Origin: JAKFWI01 sp031399165
GTDB lineage: Bacteria > Pseudomonadota > Alphaproteobacteria > Caulobacterales > Aquidulcibacteraceae
DNA length: 64,000 nt
Direction of reading: 5' to 3'
Assembly: GCA_031399165.1 (NCBI GenBank)
Contig: JANNOO010000007.1
Location: 124,001 to 188,000 of the forward strand
Both the position numbers and the translations under genes were made by a program. Shown piece by piece: positions 1-8,584 of the stretch; the stretch's first letter is position 1, and the number at the start of each line of letters is the position of its first letter. The notes under the pieces are model-generated. The model ran no database searches. It saw nothing but the letters and a program-made list of their open reading frames with translations, and had not been told where the DNA came from.

Positions 1-717
1 CTCAGCAATGCCGAACATGCCAGCGCGATAGCCGTCATCGATATCGTGATTGTTGTAGGCGATGTCGTCGGCCAGCGCCGCAACTTGCGCTTCAGGGCCC
101 GACCATGTGTGCAGTTCGAGATCGTGCTGGCCGGCGTATTCCTGAATCGCCGCCGGCAGATCGGTCATCGCGCCCCGCGGCGTAACCAGCGGACCATTGT
201 GCTTGACCACGCCTTCAAGCGTTTCCCAGGTCAGGTTCAGACCATCGAATCGCGGATAGCGCGCTTCGAGTTTAGTCAGCACACGCAGCGTCTGCGCGTT
301 GTGATCGAACCCGCCGAAATCGGCCATGCACGCATCCAGCTCGCGCTCGCCGGCGTGGCCGAAAGGCGGGTGGCCCAGATCGTGCGCCAGCGTGATGGTC
401 TCGGCGAGGTCTTCGTCCAGACCCAGGGTGCGCGCCGCCGAACGGGCGATCTGCGCGACTTCCAGCGAATGGGTCAGCCGCGTGCGGAAATGATCGCCCT
501 CGGTGGCGATGAAAACCTGCGTCTTCTGCTTCAGACGCCGGAAGGCCGAAGCGTGGATGATCCGATCGCGATCGCGCTGAAACGGGCTGCGGGTGACGCT
601 TTCAGGCTCAGCAAAAAAGCGCCCCCGCGACGCCGCGGGATCGGTGGCCCATACCGCGCGGGGAACCTCCCACCAGCGCCCGGCGCCCACAGCAGCGGAT
701 TTCCGCGCTTTTTCCAC
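1..717 (-). CDS. dgt: dGTPase-like HD-domain triphosphohydrolase (N-terminal part, runs off left edge)
   Basis: Deoxyguanosinetriphosphate triphosphohydrolase-like protein, a cytosolic HD-domain enzyme that removes triphosphate from dNTPs. The visible N-terminal ~239 residues contain the family lead-in (DPAASRGR, then SPFQRDRDRIIHASAFRRL), the first metal-binding histidine in FRTRLTHSLEVAQIAR, and the HD core HDLGHPPFGHAGE, followed by GGFDHNAQT. The chain is still open at base 1 (reading GMFGIAE), so the C-terminal part lies outside. The start is taken as GTG at 717 because AAGGAG lies 7 bases upstream; an in-frame ATG at 771 would add 18 residues of non-conserved sequence. It is divergent from the ErpA-like gene at 791. 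Family assignment is firm; the exact substrate of this alphaproteobacterial subgroup is not certain. Confidence 0.9.
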   Translation of the reverse strand, partial: MEKARKSAAVGAGRWWEVPRAVWATDPAASRGRFFAEPESVTRSPFQRDRDRIIHASAFRRLKQKTQVFIATEGDHFRTRLTHSLEVAQIARSAARTLGLDEDLAETITLAHDLGHPPFGHAGERELDACMADFGGFDHNAQTLRVLTKLEARYPRFDGLNLTWETLEGVVKHNGPLVTPRGAMTDLPAAIQEYAGQHDLELHTWSGPEAQVAALADDIAYNNHDIDDGYRAGMFGIAE

Positions 718-790
718 ATCTTCTCCTTTGCGGCGGCGGACTCCATATAGAAGGTCGTCAGCACGCGCCATCGCGCCTCGGAGCCCATAC

Positions 791-1123
791 ATGGCCGAAG
801 AGCCTCTTCGTCTCACCGACGCCGCCGCCCGGCGGATCAGCGCCCTCTCGGCTGAAGACCCGGCTGTTGGCGGCCTGCGCGTGGCGGTCGAGGGCGGGGG
901 CTGCTCGGGCTTCCAGTACGACATTCAGCTCGCGGCAAACCCTGCGGCGGACGATCTAGTGATCGAGCGGGGCGGCGCGCGGCTGTTCGTCGATCCGGTG
1001 AGCGCGCCGTTCCTGGCCGGCTCAGAGATCGACTACGTGCAGGAAATCATCGGGGCGTCGTTCAAGGTGCGCAATCCGAACGCCAAGACCTCCTGCGGCT
1101 GCGGCGTCAGCTTTTCGGTATAG
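791..1123 (+). CDS. erpA: A-type iron-sulfur cluster carrier (ErpA/IscA/HesB family)
   Basis: Small (110-residue) Fe-S cluster carrier that passes clusters to apo-proteins in the cytosol. The HesB fold is evident: LTDAAARRISAL at the start, the first cysteine in EGGGCSGFQY, and the C-terminal pair in TSCGCGVSF; these three cysteines are the cluster ligands of the family. ATG at 791 begins MAEEPLRLTD, which matches the usual start; an open frame extends upstream but has no conserved sequence. ErpA, IscA and SufA cannot be separated by sequence reading alone, and no isc/suf genes are nearby. Placement next to a dGTPase gene is common in alphaproteobacteria and supports the ErpA-type name. Confidence 0.88.
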   Translation: MAEEPLRLTDAAARRISALSAEDPAVGGLRVAVEGGGCSGFQYDIQLAANPAADDLVIERGGARLFVDPVSAPFLAGSEIDYVQEIIGASFKVRNPNAKTSCGCGVSFSV

Positions 1124-1436
1124 GCGCACCGCGCCCAAAATCGAACACGCCGTCCTCGATGAAATCCACCACCGCGAACACGATTCCACAAAGCATCAGC
1201 CAGCAGACCGGCAGCAGAACGAGCGGCGCGCCCTCCGGTGCGAACGCCCAGCCGGCGGCGCTGGCCCACAAGCCGGTTAGTAACAAACCCCAGCAGGCGA
1301 CAATCGAGATCGTATAGAGCCGCTTCGAGGCCCAGCCCTTCACCCCATACATCACATCGACATTCATGATGCCGTTCCACGCCGCCGCGACGGCGCAGAG
1401 GTTGAACAGCGTAAAGACCGTCAGGAAAATCTGCAC
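1107..1436 (-). CDS. small hypothetical membrane protein
   Basis: 109-residue protein with about three hydrophobic segments (roughly residues 3-20, 42-63 and 68-90), so probably an inner-membrane protein. It has no recognised motif. The short C-terminus DFGRGAPIPKS is read from sequence antisense to the last 17 bases of the ErpA-like gene, a convergent 3' overlap. It is divergent from the exonuclease III gene at 1483, and the 46 bases between them must hold both promoters. Real coding is inferred from the coherent membrane pattern and clean fit between neighbours. Confidence 0.6.
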   Translation of the reverse strand: MQIFLTVFTLFNLCAVAAAWNGIMNVDVMYGVKGWASKRLYTISIVACWGLLLTGLWASAAGWAFAPEGAPLVLLPVCWLMLCGIVFAVVDFIEDGVFDFGRGAPIPKS

Positions 1437-1482
1437 GCGACAAGCCTAGCCGAAGGCGGGATAACGCGCACGGGAGAAAATC

Positions 1483-2271
1483 GTGGCCGTCAAAATCGCG
1501 ACCTGGAATGTCAATTCGATCAACGCCCGGCTGGAGACGGCGCTCAGCGTGCTGAAGACGATCGACGCTGACATCGTATGTTTGCAGGAACTGAAATGCG
1601 AGGATTCCCGCTTCCCGCGCATGGCGATCGAAGACCTTGGCTACAATGTCGAGACGCACGGGCAGAAGACCTATAACGGCGTCGCCCTGCTCTCGAAATT
1701 CCGCATGGAAGACGTGACGCGCGGTTTGCCTGAACCGGGCGATGACGATCATGCGCGCTACCTGGAGGCGGTGATCGCCGCGCCGGGCGGCCCGATCCGC
1801 GTCGCCTCGCTCTATCTCCCGAATGGCAATCCGATCGGCACGGAGAAGTTCGCGTACAAATTAAGATGGATGGACCGGCTGATCGCGCATGCGGGCGAGT
1901 TGTTGAAGCTGGAAGAGAAATTCGTCCTCGCCGGCGATTACAACATCATCCCCCGCCCCGAAGACGCCGACGATCCGCCGTCCTGGGCGGGCGATGCGTT
2001 GTTCCAGCCGGAATCGATCGCCAAATTTCGCGCGCTGCTGAACCTGGGGCTGACCGAGGCCTTCATGCAGGCCGATGGCCGCGCGGGCCAATATTCGTTC
2101 TGGGATTACCAGGCCGGCGCCTGGCGCCGTAATCACGGCATCCGCATCGACTTCCAGATCTGCTCACCGCAAGCGGCTGACAAATTGCAGAGCGTGACGA
2201 TCCACAAGGACGCGCGCGCGATGGACAAGCCAAGCGATCACGTGCCGGTGAGCGCGGTTTGGGATTTCTAA
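1483..2271 (+). CDS. xth: exodeoxyribonuclease III (AP endonuclease family 1)
   Basis: Base-excision repair enzyme that cuts DNA 5' of abasic sites and degrades 3' ends. The 262-residue chain has the endonuclease/exonuclease/phosphatase fold: IATWNVNSINARL (metal-site Asn), CLQELKCED (metal-binding Glu), YNGVALLSK, LAGDYNIIP (catalytic Asp/Asn) and the terminal SDHVPVSAVW (catalytic His). Length is normal. The start is GTG at 1483, giving MAVKIATWN as in homologues. Its stop overlaps the stop of the convergent DUF3137 gene by four bases. Confidence 0.95.
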   Translation: MAVKIATWNVNSINARLETALSVLKTIDADIVCLQELKCEDSRFPRMAIEDLGYNVETHGQKTYNGVALLSKFRMEDVTRGLPEPGDDDHARYLEAVIAAPGGPIRVASLYLPNGNPIGTEKFAYKLRWMDRLIAHAGELLKLEEKFVLAGDYNIIPRPEDADDPPSWAGDALFQPESIAKFRALLNLGLTEAFMQADGRAGQYSFWDYQAGAWRRNHGIRIDFQICSPQAADKLQSVTIHKDARAMDKPSDHVPVSAVWDF

Positions 2272-3224
2272 CTAGGCCGCTTCGCCTGCGCCGTCAGCAC
2301 GCTATCCATCACGCCCATTACTTTACCGATCTCATCGACGATCCGCCTTGCGCGGGCGGGATCGGGCAGCGGTTTGAAGAGGTCGCCGGGTTCGAACAGA
2401 TTGCCGCCCTCGACGGCGATCAGCAGATCGCCCCATTCGAAGGCGCAGCGCAGCTGCTTGCCGCGAAAACTTTCCTCCAGCGCGATCAGCCGCTCCATCA
2501 GCACGGGATGCACCAGGAACCGCGCCTCGATCTGGTCGGTGCTGTAGACCTCGAACGCTTTCTCGAACGTGGAATCGCCGAGCCCGACGCGCTGCATGCC
2601 CTCGTCGCCGCCAAACACGTTGAAGATGCCCGCATCGCGCCGCACGATCGTGCGGCCAACGAACTTTCGCGGAAACGTCAGGCGGATGATCTGGCCGCGA
2701 AACACGGTCGAGTATGACGTACGGCCCTTGCTGTCGCGCGTCTCGCTTTCCAGATGCGCCTCGTAGAGATCGAAGCTGGCATCGTCATAGGTTCCGGAGA
2801 ACCAGTCTTCGAACTTGCTTCGGTCATAGCCGCCGATCAGTTTCATGCCCTGCAGCCTCCCCAGCGCGGGCGGATCGAACATCAGGCTTGGGCTGTATTT
2901 TACGCCGATCGCGTCGGCGATCGCCGTAAGCGTCGCGAGCTTCACACTCTCGCCGACGCCTGCCAGTTTCGTGTAGGCGAACGCGCACGCGAACACCGCG
3001 AAAAAGACGAACACGAAGAACGTGATGATGACGTCGTTCGTGAAGAGGTTCGCGGCGATGGTGGCGCCGAGCACGATCGGCGCAGTCGCCAGGACGCGGT
3101 TATTGTAGGTGGTCAGCGCCGCTATACGTTCGGGCTCGTGCGCGACGAAGCCCGGCTCAATGCGCTCCTTGTAGAGCCGCTGAAACCCGGCTTCGTCCAG
3201 CGCAGCGAGTTTGAGCGCGGCCAC
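2268..3224 (-). CDS. DUF3137-type membrane protein
   Basis: 318-residue protein resembling the DUF3137 family of unknown function. Two adjacent hydrophobic segments (about residues 46-62 and 67-86) anchor it in the inner membrane; the remainder is a soluble domain with the family-like stretch YDRSKFEDWFSGTYDDASFDLYEAHLE and, further on, TVFRGQIIRLTFPRKFVGRTIV. It lies three bases downstream of ilvD on the same strand, so it may be read through from ilvD, although no functional link is known. Function cannot be predicted from sequence. Confidence 0.72.
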   Translation of the reverse strand: MAALKLAALDEAGFQRLYKERIEPGFVAHEPERIAALTTYNNRVLATAPIVLGATIAANLFTNDVIITFFVFVFFAVFACAFAYTKLAGVGESVKLATLTAIADAIGVKYSPSLMFDPPALGRLQGMKLIGGYDRSKFEDWFSGTYDDASFDLYEAHLESETRDSKGRTSYSTVFRGQIIRLTFPRKFVGRTIVRRDAGIFNVFGGDEGMQRVGLGDSTFEKAFEVYSTDQIEARFLVHPVLMERLIALEESFRGKQLRCAFEWGDLLIAVEGGNLFEPGDLFKPLPDPARARRIVDEIGKVMGVMDSVLTAQAKRPS

Positions 3225-3227
3225 GCC

Positions 3228-4967
3228 CTAGATATCCGCGTAGACGTGCTTCTCGCCGGCAAAGCCCGGATGCGTCACCGCCCCCAGATGGGCTGGGCCC
3301 ACCTGCTGCGCATATTTCCAGAGCGCGCCCGATCCATAATTCGTCTCGCGCGGGCGCCACGCTTTCTTACGCTCGGCCAGTTCTGCTTCCGAAACTTCCA
3401 GATCGATCTTGCCGTTTTCGGCGTCGATCGAAATCATATCGCCGTCTTTGATCAGCGCGATCGGGCCGCCGAGCGCCGCCTCGGGGCCGACATGGCCGAT
3501 GCAGAAGCCGCGCGTCGCGCCGGAAAAGCGCCCGTCCGTGATCAGCGCCAGCTTGTCGCCCATGCCCTGGCCATAAAGCGCGGCCGTGGTGGAGAGCATT
3601 TCGCGCATGCCCGGCCCGCCCCGGGCGCCTTCGTAGCGGATCACTAGCACTTCGCCTTCCTTGTAGTCGCGCTTTTGCACGGCGGCGAAACATGCATCCT
3701 CGCCATCGAACACGTGCGCCGGGCCGCGGAACTTGATCTTCGCCATGCCGGCGATTTTCACGATCGCCCCGTCCGGCGCGAGCGAGCCCCAAAGCCCGAC
3801 GACGCCGCCATCCTTGGACAGACAATTACTGATCGGGCGGATCACGTCCTGATCGGTCCGCAGCGTAACGCCTTCGAGGTTTTCCCGCAGCGTCTTGCCC
3901 GTAACGGTCATCACGTCACCGTGGATCAGCTTTTCATCCAGAAGCACGCGCAGCAGAGCCGGCATGCCGCCCGCTTCGCCCATGTCCTTGGCTACATATT
4001 TTCCGCCGGGTTGCAGATCGACCAGCCAGGGCGTCGTCTTGAACGCGCGCGCGCAATCTTCCAGCGTGAATTTCACGCCCGCTTCGTGCGCCATCGCCGG
4101 CAGGTGCAGACCGCCATTGGTCGACCCGCCCGTGGCCGCGATCACGACCGCCGCGTTCTCAAACGCCTCGCGCGTGCAGATGTCGCGCGGACGGATTTGT
4201 TTCTCAAGCAGATCGACGACGGCGCGTCCGCTGGCGGCGGCGTAAGCATCGCGGCTCTGGTAGGGCGCCGGCAATCCAGCAGAAAGCGGCAGCGCCAGGC
4301 CGATGGCTTCGGACACGCACGCCATCGTGTTGGCCGTGTATTGCCCGCCGCAGGCGCCATCGCCCGGACATGCGTGCTTTTCCAGATCGCAGAGATCTTC
4401 CAGGCTCATATTGCCGGCCGCGTGCTGGCCGACGCCTTCGAATACGTCTTTCACATTGACAGAGCGGCCGCGCCATTCGCCCGGCAGGATCGAACCGCCG
4501 TATAGAAACACGCTGGGCACGTTGAGGCGCAGCATCGCCATCATCATACCTGGCAGGCTTTTGTCGCAACCGGCGACGCCAACCAGCGCATCATAGGCGT
4601 GACCGCGCATGGTCAGCTCAACACTGTCGGCGATCGCTTCGCGCGAGGCCAGCGACGAGCGCATGCCTTCATGGCCCATCGCGATGCCGTCGGTGACGGT
4701 GATCGTGCAGAACTCGCGCGGCGTGGCGCCCGCTTCTTTGACGCCAACTGAAACGGCCTGCGCCTGGCGCATCAAAGTCGTGTTGCAGGGCGCCGCCTGA
4801 TTCCAGCACGACGCCACGCCCACGAATGGCGCCTCGATCTCACGCGTGCCAAGGCCCATGGCGTAATAATACGAGCGGTGCGGCGCGCGCTCAGGCCCCA
4901 CGGTGGTGTGGCGCGAAGGCAGCTTCGACTTATCCCAAGATTTGCGCGGCGGTCCGCCGGAATCCAT
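3228..4967 (-). CDS. ilvD: dihydroxy-acid dehydratase
   Basis: Dehydrates 2,3-dihydroxy-3-methylvalerate and 2,3-dihydroxyisovalerate in isoleucine/valine synthesis. The 579-residue chain carries the IlvD/Edd signatures: Cys61 (ASCWNQAAPCN), Cys134 in GCDKSLPG and Cys206 in ACGGQYTANTM, the likely Fe-S cluster ligands, plus ATGGSTNGGLHLPA, FSGATRGFCIGHVGPEA and GRFSGATRG near the C-terminus. Length and motif spacing fit the shorter IlvD class; related sugar-acid dehydratases share these motifs, so a sugar-acid role cannot be fully excluded. Start ATG at 4967 follows AGGAGC a few bases upstream. No other ilv genes are in the window. Confidence 0.9.
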   Translation of the reverse strand: MDSGGPPRKSWDKSKLPSRHTTVGPERAPHRSYYYAMGLGTREIEAPFVGVASCWNQAAPCNTTLMRQAQAVSVGVKEAGATPREFCTITVTDGIAMGHEGMRSSLASREAIADSVELTMRGHAYDALVGVAGCDKSLPGMMMAMLRLNVPSVFLYGGSILPGEWRGRSVNVKDVFEGVGQHAAGNMSLEDLCDLEKHACPGDGACGGQYTANTMACVSEAIGLALPLSAGLPAPYQSRDAYAAASGRAVVDLLEKQIRPRDICTREAFENAAVVIAATGGSTNGGLHLPAMAHEAGVKFTLEDCARAFKTTPWLVDLQPGGKYVAKDMGEAGGMPALLRVLLDEKLIHGDVMTVTGKTLRENLEGVTLRTDQDVIRPISNCLSKDGGVVGLWGSLAPDGAIVKIAGMAKIKFRGPAHVFDGEDACFAAVQKRDYKEGEVLVIRYEGARGGPGMREMLSTTAALYGQGMGDKLALITDGRFSGATRGFCIGHVGPEAALGGPIALIKDGDMISIDAENGKIDLEVSEAELAERKKAWRPRETNYGSGALWKYAQQVGPAHLGAVTHPGFAGEKHVYADI

Positions 4968-5017
4968 GCGCTTGGCTCCTGATTGAGGAGCGCGTCATAG
5001 CGGGTTCGCGCGCCGTC

Positions 5018-5224
5018 TTAAACCGTCTTTACGTACATCCAGGCGGCGACGCCGGTGGCCCAGAGCAGGTAGCCAACCATCGCCGGCAGGCCGGTGAGCA
5101 TGACCAGTAGACCCGCCCCTGCAAAAGCCAGCGCCAGCAGCTCAAGATAACGCTTCTTGACCGCCCAACGGCCCTCGGCGCCGGGCTTTTCGATCTCCGC
5201 GCCGAGAAACTGGTAGTCCGCCAT
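5018..5224 (-). CDS. small hypothetical membrane protein
   Basis: 68-residue protein: a polar N-terminus (MADYQFLGAEIEKPGAEGRW), then a hydrophobic C-terminal half consistent with two closely spaced membrane helices (about residues 27-43 and 46-64). It sits between valS and ilvD on the same strand with short gaps (34 and 50 bases), so it may be co-transcribed with them. No family is recognised. Confidence 0.5.
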   Translation of the reverse strand: MADYQFLGAEIEKPGAEGRWAVKKRYLELLALAFAGAGLLVMLTGLPAMVGYLLWATGVAAWMYVKTV

Positions 5225-5258
5225 ATCGCAAGTCTCGCGCCGCGAAGTGACCAGACGG

Positions 5259-7916
5259 TTAAGCCGCTGCCCGCAGCCGCTCCAGCGCGGCTTCGAGCTT
5301 GGCCTTGGCCGCCAAAGCGTCGGCGCGGCGTTCGCGCTGTTCCTCGATCACCGCATCGGGCGCCTTGCGGACGAATTCGGCATTGCCGAGCTTGGCGTCG
5401 ATCTTGGCGATCTCGCCATCGAGGCGCTTGACCTCCTTGGCCAGACGGCTGGCTTCAGCGCGGAAATCAACAACGCCTTCCAGCGGTAGCGCCACAGTGG
5501 CCTCACCATGCACGAACGTTACGGCGCCGGCGGGCGCGGTGTCGGCAATGGTGGAGTAATCCAGCCGCGCCAGGCGGTCGATCAGCTCCTGATGCCGCTC
5601 CAGCCGCTTGCAGCTTTCCTTCGCCCCCCCGATCAGCAGCAGCGGAATTTTCGCGCCAGCGGGCACGTTCAGCTCAGCGCGCGCCGAGCGCGTGAGCGAA
5701 ACCAGATCAATCAGCCAGTTAATTTCCTCTGCGGCCTTTTTGTCGATCAGGCCCTCCGGCAACACCGGCCATGCCTCGACGATCAGCATGCGCGCGCGCT
5801 GCGGCCCAAATTCGCCGAGCCGGCTCCATAATTCCTCGGTGATGAACGGCATGAACGGATGCAGCAGGCGAATGATCTGCTCCAGCACCCAGGCGGCCGT
5901 CGCACGCGTTTCGGCAAGCGCCGCTTCGTCCGACCCATTAAGCAACGGCTTGATCAGCTCGATGTACCAATCGCAGAACACGTTCCAAACGAATTTGTAG
6001 AGCGCGCCGGCTGCTTCGTTGAAGCGATAGGCCTCCAGCTCCTTCGTGACCGTGGCGGCCGTTTCCGTCAGCTCACTGACGATCCAGCGATTGATCATGT
6101 GCTTCGGGCTTTTCGGATCGAATGCAGTCCAATTGACGCATTCGTTCATCTGGCAGAAGCGCGCCGCGTTCCACAGTTTCGTTCCAAAATTGCGGTAGCC
6201 TTCGACGACGCCGCGGCCCATGCGCACGTCCTTGCCAGGCGCGGCCTTCATCGCCAGCGTCAGGCGCAGCGCATCGGCGCCATATTCGTCGATCAGCACG
6301 AGCGGATCGACAACATTGCCCTTCGTCTTGCTCATCTTGGCGCCCTTTTCGTCAACGACGCGGGCGTGGATCAGAACATTGTGGAACGGCACATCCTTCA
6401 TGAAGTGCAACCCCATCATCATCATCCGGGCGACCCAGAAGAAGATGATGTCGTACATCGTGACGAGCACGCTGGTTGGATAGAAGCGCTTCACCTCGGG
6501 CGTGTCGTCCGGCCAGCCCATCGTCGAGAACGCCCAGAGCGCGGACGAGAACCATGTGTCGAGCACGTCTTCATCGCGGCTAAGCGGCGTGTCTTTCTTG
6601 TAGTGCGCTTTGGCCGCCGCTTTCGCCGCTTGTTCGTTTTCTTCAACGAACACCTTGCCGTCCGGCGCATACCAGGCGGGGATCTGGTGGCCCCACCAAA
6701 GCTGGCGAGACACGCACCAGGGCTGGATGTTGCGCATCCAGTGGAAATAGGTGTTGGCGAAATTTTCCGGCGTGAACTTCGTCTTGCCGGATTCAACGGC
6801 AGCGATCGCCGGCTCGGCCAGCTTCTTAGCGTCCACATACCATTGCTCGGTAAGCATCGGCTCGAGAATGACCATCTTGGTCTTCTCGTCATGCGGCACC
6901 GCGTGAGCGATGTCTTCGGCGCCATCGAGCAGGCCATCCTGTTCGAGTTCGGCCAGAATTGCATCGCGCGCCTTGAAGCGATCCAAGCCGCGGAACCGTT
7001 CGGGAATGTCTCCGGTCATCCGCGCTTCGCGGTCAATCACTTCGACCGGCGCCAGCTTGTGGCGCTTACCGACTTCGAAATCGTTGAAATCGTGCGCGGG
7101 CGTAATCTTCACTGCGCCAGAGCCTTTTTCGGGATCAGCGTATTCGTCCGAGATGATCGGAATGAGGCGATCGGTCAGCGGCAGCTTCACCATCTTGGCG
7201 ATCAGTGCTTGATAGCGCTCATCATTCGGATGCACAGCAACCGCGACGTCGCCCAGCATCGTCTCGGGCCGCGTCGTTGCAACGATGATTTCACCGCCGC
7301 CCTCAGCCAGCGGATATTTGATCCGCCAGAGCTTGCCTTTGACTTCGATGTTTTCGACTTCGAGATCGGAAACCGCGGTCTGCAGTTTAGGGTCCCAGTT
7401 CACAAGGCGCTTGTCCTTGTAGATCAGGCCTTCCTTGTAGAGCTGCACGAACACTTTCAGAACGGCGCGGCTCAGCCCCTCATCCATCGTGAAGCGTTCG
7501 CGGCTCCAGTCGCAACTGGCGCCAAGGCGGCGCAATTGGCGCGTGATGGCGCCGCCGCTTTCTTCTTTCCAGGTCCAGACGCGTTTGAGGAATTCCTCGC
7601 GGCCTAGTTCGCGGCGGCCAATATTCCCCTGCTCGGCCAATTGCCGCTCGACGACGATCTGGGTGGCGATACCAGCGTGGTCCATGCCCGGCTGCCACAG
7701 CACCGACTTGCCGCGCATCCGCTCAAACCGCGCGAGGATGTCCTGCAGCGTGTTGTTGAGCGCGTGGCCGATATGCAGCGAGCCGGTGACGTTCGGCGGT
7801 GGAATGACAATGGCGAACGGCGCGCCATCTGCTTTCGGCTTGAACGCGCCCGAACTTTCCCACGCCTCGTACAAAGACGCTTCAACGGACTTGGGATCAA
7901 AATTGGTGTCGAGCAT
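5259..7916 (-). CDS. valS: valyl-tRNA synthetase
   Basis: Class Ia aminoacyl-tRNA synthetase charging tRNA-Val. In the 885-residue chain the HIGH motif is at residues 48-51 within PPPNVTGSLHIGHALNNTL, the editing (CP1) domain includes ATTRPETMLGDVAVAVHP, the KMSKS-type loop GAKMSKTKGN lies near residue 526, and the last ~70 residues form the charged tRNA-arm coiled coil (RLAKEVKRLDGEIAKIDAKL). Length is normal for the family. It lies downstream of popZ, separated by a terminator-like hairpin, and is followed closely by a small membrane-protein gene. Confidence 0.98.
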   Translation of the reverse strand: MLDTNFDPKSVEASLYEAWESSGAFKPKADGAPFAIVIPPPNVTGSLHIGHALNNTLQDILARFERMRGKSVLWQPGMDHAGIATQIVVERQLAEQGNIGRRELGREEFLKRVWTWKEESGGAITRQLRRLGASCDWSRERFTMDEGLSRAVLKVFVQLYKEGLIYKDKRLVNWDPKLQTAVSDLEVENIEVKGKLWRIKYPLAEGGGEIIVATTRPETMLGDVAVAVHPNDERYQALIAKMVKLPLTDRLIPIISDEYADPEKGSGAVKITPAHDFNDFEVGKRHKLAPVEVIDREARMTGDIPERFRGLDRFKARDAILAELEQDGLLDGAEDIAHAVPHDEKTKMVILEPMLTEQWYVDAKKLAEPAIAAVESGKTKFTPENFANTYFHWMRNIQPWCVSRQLWWGHQIPAWYAPDGKVFVEENEQAAKAAAKAHYKKDTPLSRDEDVLDTWFSSALWAFSTMGWPDDTPEVKRFYPTSVLVTMYDIIFFWVARMMMMGLHFMKDVPFHNVLIHARVVDEKGAKMSKTKGNVVDPLVLIDEYGADALRLTLAMKAAPGKDVRMGRGVVEGYRNFGTKLWNAARFCQMNECVNWTAFDPKSPKHMINRWIVSELTETAATVTKELEAYRFNEAAGALYKFVWNVFCDWYIELIKPLLNGSDEAALAETRATAAWVLEQIIRLLHPFMPFITEELWSRLGEFGPQRARMLIVEAWPVLPEGLIDKKAAEEINWLIDLVSLTRSARAELNVPAGAKIPLLLIGGAKESCKRLERHQELIDRLARLDYSTIADTAPAGAVTFVHGEATVALPLEGVVDFRAEASRLAKEVKRLDGEIAKIDAKLGNAEFVRKAPDAVIEEQRERRADALAAKAKLEAALERLRAAA

Positions 7917-7921
7917 TCCAC

Positions 7922-7955
7922 AAAAGCAAACGGCCCCGCGGGGTGTGCGGAGCCG
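7922..7955 (-). terminator. rho-independent terminator after popZ
   Basis: Read on the minus strand, a 9-bp GC-rich stem (bases 7955-7947 with 7939-7931, one G-T wobble) is followed by the T-rich run TTTGCTTTT. It lies 30 bases past the popZ stop and 6 bases before the valS start codon, so it should end popZ transcripts or act as an attenuator just ahead of valS. Confidence 0.7.
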
Positions 7956-7985
7956 TGCGCTATAGCAGTGGAAACGGCGTCCCGG

Positions 7986-8486
7986 CTACCGAGACAGGCG
8001 GGAAATGCGGTCCAGTTCGGCTTCGACCTTCGCTTCGACGATCGCCGGCAGGTTCTGGTCCAGCCATTCTTTCAGCATCGGCTTCACCAATTGGCGGATC
8101 ATGCCTTCCAGTGTCTGGCCCGGCTGATCGGCGACGCGAACAGACCCGGCCAGACGGCTGAACGCGCCGGCCGCGACGTGCGAGGCGGGTTCAGACACGA
8201 TCGGCTCGTCCGCGCGCGCCGGCGCTGGGGCGGGCGCGTAAACCGCAGCAGGTGCGGGCCGTGGAGCGGGTTGAGGCGCTGCTTCGGGGGCCGGAGCGGG
8301 CGCTGGCGCCCGCGCCACCGGCTCGTCGAATACCATTATATCATCTTCAGGTTCAGCGTCGGCCGGCTGGACGAGGTCAAGCACCTCTCCGGGCGCGACC
8401 GGCTGATCTTCTTCCGAAATGATTCGCCGAATGGAGGCCAGAATCTCCTCCATCGAGGGTTCGGCCTGGGGTTCCTGCATCGCCAT
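7986..8486 (-). CDS. popZ: PopZ-type polar organizing protein (DUF2497)
   Basis: Polar scaffold that forms a cytoplasmic microdomain, anchors the ParB-origin complex and recruits cell-cycle regulators in alphaproteobacteria. The 166-residue chain has the PopZ plan: a short conserved N-terminal helix (EPSMEEILASIRRIISEE), a proline/alanine/acidic linker (about residues 50-105, APAPAPAPEA-type), and a conserved C-terminal helical region (LEGMIRQLVKPMLKEWLDQNLPAIVEAKVEAELDRI, in parts). The valS-popZ-tolC-pcm neighbourhood matches that of Caulobacter-type genomes. Identification is strong and is one of the best taxonomic clues in the window. Confidence 0.93.
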   Translation of the reverse strand: MAMQEPQAEPSMEEILASIRRIISEEDQPVAPGEVLDLVQPADAEPEDDIMVFDEPVARAPAPAPAPEAAPQPAPRPAPAAVYAPAPAPARADEPIVSEPASHVAAGAFSRLAGSVRVADQPGQTLEGMIRQLVKPMLKEWLDQNLPAIVEAKVEAELDRISRLSR

Positions 8487-8584
8487 GTTGCTCAGCCCGC
8501 CTGCGCGCCCACGCCGCGAAATCGATCGCGGCGCTTAAAGCTAAGGTCGAAGGGTGAGTCGCGCCAAGCCTTCTGATCAGGCCG

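Noticed and set aside
593..790. Longer N-terminus for the ErpA-like protein
   Set aside because: The added residues would come from sequence antisense to the dGTPase gene and have no similarity to the family; ATG 791 fits the normal start.
5859..7607. 582-codon open frame on the plus strand
   Set aside because: It is antisense to valS, whose motifs and length are complete. Long antisense frames are expected at this GC content, and the translated sequence has no recognisable domain.
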